Below, in pieces: positions 5,450-6,300 of a stretch of 6,300 nt of DNA. The position numbers were made by a program, and so were the translations under genes. The stretch comes from Opitutaceae bacterium (GTDB taxonomy: Bacteria; Verrucomicrobiota; Verrucomicrobiia; Opitutales; Opitutaceae). The DNA lies in assembly GCA_009919985.1 (NCBI GenBank), contig RGAX01000166.1, positions 1 through 6,300 on the forward strand, read 5' to 3'. Under the pieces are notes generated by a model, which saw only the letters and a list, made by a program, of their open reading frames with translations, did no database searches and was not told where the DNA came from. How positions within the stretch are numbered: the stretch's first letter is position 1; each line of letters opens with the position of its first letter.

Positions 5450-6300
5450 TTAGAACTTCGCGCTCACGACGGCCGACCATTCGCGACCTGGGTCGAGGGT
5501 GTAGCGGTACCATTGACCGACGTAGTAGATGTTTTGGTTATCTAGGACGTTGTTGATTTTAATCGAGAAATCGTAGGCGAAGCGATGCTGCGGGATGCGT
5601 AATTTGTAGCCGACGATAGCGTCGAAGCGCCACCAAGCGGGCAAGGGGCCCCAGTTCGGCTCGCCGTGAGAGGTGGCGTTGGTGAGATCGCGGGTGCTGG
5701 TGAAGATGCTGCCGAAAGACAGATTCAGATTTTTGAGCGAACCGCGGTTGAAATTATAGCGGTTGAAGGCCGTGAAGCGGAAACGCGGCGAAAGATCTTT
5801 GGCGACTTTCGTGATATCGTTGCGGGCGTCGGTATCGGAGAAGCCGCCCATGACGAGCCATTGATCGGTAATGCGACCGTTGAGGCTGACTTCGTAACCC
5901 GTGGAGCGCTGGCCGCTGATCTGGGTAAAATAGCCAGTGCGGCCCGGCGTGTTGTCGGCTTGGGTGACGTTGTCTTGCAGGATATCGAAATACGAAATGA
6001 GCCCGGTGACTCGTCCACTTAAAAGACTGAAACGTAGGCCCACTTCTTTTTGGTTGCCCGTTTCGGCTTCAAGCGGACCGCCGTCAGGTTGGATGTTGAA
6101 TTGAGGACTGAAGGAGGAGTTGAGATTGCCGTAAACGGAGAAGGTTTTCTCGGTGTTAAGGTGCCACACGGCACCGACGCTATTGGTTGTGGCGGCCGGC
6201 GCACGGTAGGCGGTGGGTGCATCAGGTTTGAAGACGACATTGGGGAAAGCGCCCGAAGCAAAGTTGATGGTTTTGCGTGCGACCTGAGAACGACGCACCC
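5450..6300 (-). CDS. TonB-dependent outer-membrane receptor, C-terminal part (partial)
   Basis: This is the last ~283 codons of a gene whose start lies beyond the right edge. It reads open to the edge and stops with TAA at 5450-5452; the first visible Met-like codon is GTG (6296-6298) inside the gene, not a real start. The translation looks like the C-terminal half of a TonB-dependent receptor barrel: alternating beta strands, the block FSVYGNLNSSFSPQF, then PLEAETGNQKEVGLRF, then LISYFDILQDNV, a late NNVLDNQNIYYVGQWYR block, PGREW and a final Phe, the usual signal for insertion into the outer membrane. The pattern resembles siderophore-receptor-type barrels, but in Opitutaceae-like bacteria such receptors also take up other ligands. 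The plug domain and TonB box are outside the window, so the ligand cannot be told. Its position just upstream of a secreted sialidase-fold gene suggests uptake of a glycan product, which is inference. Confidence 0.9.
   Translation of the reverse strand, partial: VRRSQVARKTINFASGAFPNVVFKPDAPTAYRAPAATTNSVGAVWHLNTEKTFSVYGNLNSSFSPQFNIQPDGGPLEAETGNQKEVGLRFSLLSGRVTGLISYFDILQDNVTQADNTPGRTGYFTQISGQRSTGYEVSLNGRITDQWLVMGGFSDTDARNDITKVAKDLSPRFRFTAFNRYNFNRGSLKNLNLSFGSIFTSTRDLTNATSHGEPNWGPLPAWWRFDAIVGYKLRIPQHRFAYDFSIKINNVLDNQNIYYVGQWYRYTLDPGREWSAVVSAKF

Overview
The window holds six protein-coding genes, all on the minus strand, packed almost end to end. Read in the direction of transcription (right to left) they are: the C-terminal part of a TonB-dependent outer-membrane receptor (gene enters from beyond 6300), a secreted sialidase-fold (BNR/Asp-box) protein, an HpcH/HpaI-type class II aldolase, an RraA-family aldolase-like protein, a second sialidase-fold protein and a third sialidase-fold protein. 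No RNA gene, mobile element, CRISPR array or long repeat was seen, and no gene-free stretch exceeds about 80 bases.

The organism is most likely a GC-rich, diderm, glycan-degrading bacterium. The receptor's C-terminal style (NNVLDN, then PGREW, then a final Phe) together with several divergent secreted BNR proteins and orphan keto-acid aldolases fits Verrucomicrobiota of the Opitutales/Opitutaceae type. This is an inference from style; no taxonomic marker is present. No convincing Shine-Dalgarno sequence lies in front of any of the five visible starts.

Layout: 5450-6300 receptor; 69-base gap; 4106-5380 sialidase-like; 4-base ATGA overlap; 3291-4109 HpcH/HpaI aldolase; 17-base gap; 2521-3273 RraA-like; gap of about 39-57 bases; 1279-2481 sialidase-like; 80-base gap; 20-1198 sialidase-like. 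The spacing suggests one transcription unit from 5380 to 20, possibly including the receptor.

Working model (inference): the receptor imports a ligand across the outer membrane, the three exported beta-propeller proteins act outside the cytoplasm on a glycan, and the two cytoplasmic metal-dependent aldolase-family enzymes split a 2-keto (perhaps 2-keto-3-deoxy or 4-hydroxy-2-oxo) acid made from the released product. None of the three propeller proteins shows the (F/Y)RIP motif of classical GH33 sialidases, and no sialic-acid catabolic gene (nanA, nanE, nanK, nagA or nagB) is in the window, so the substrate may not be ordinary N-acetylneuraminic acid. This set of genes is the main candidate here for an undescribed glycan or ulosonic-acid utilisation system.
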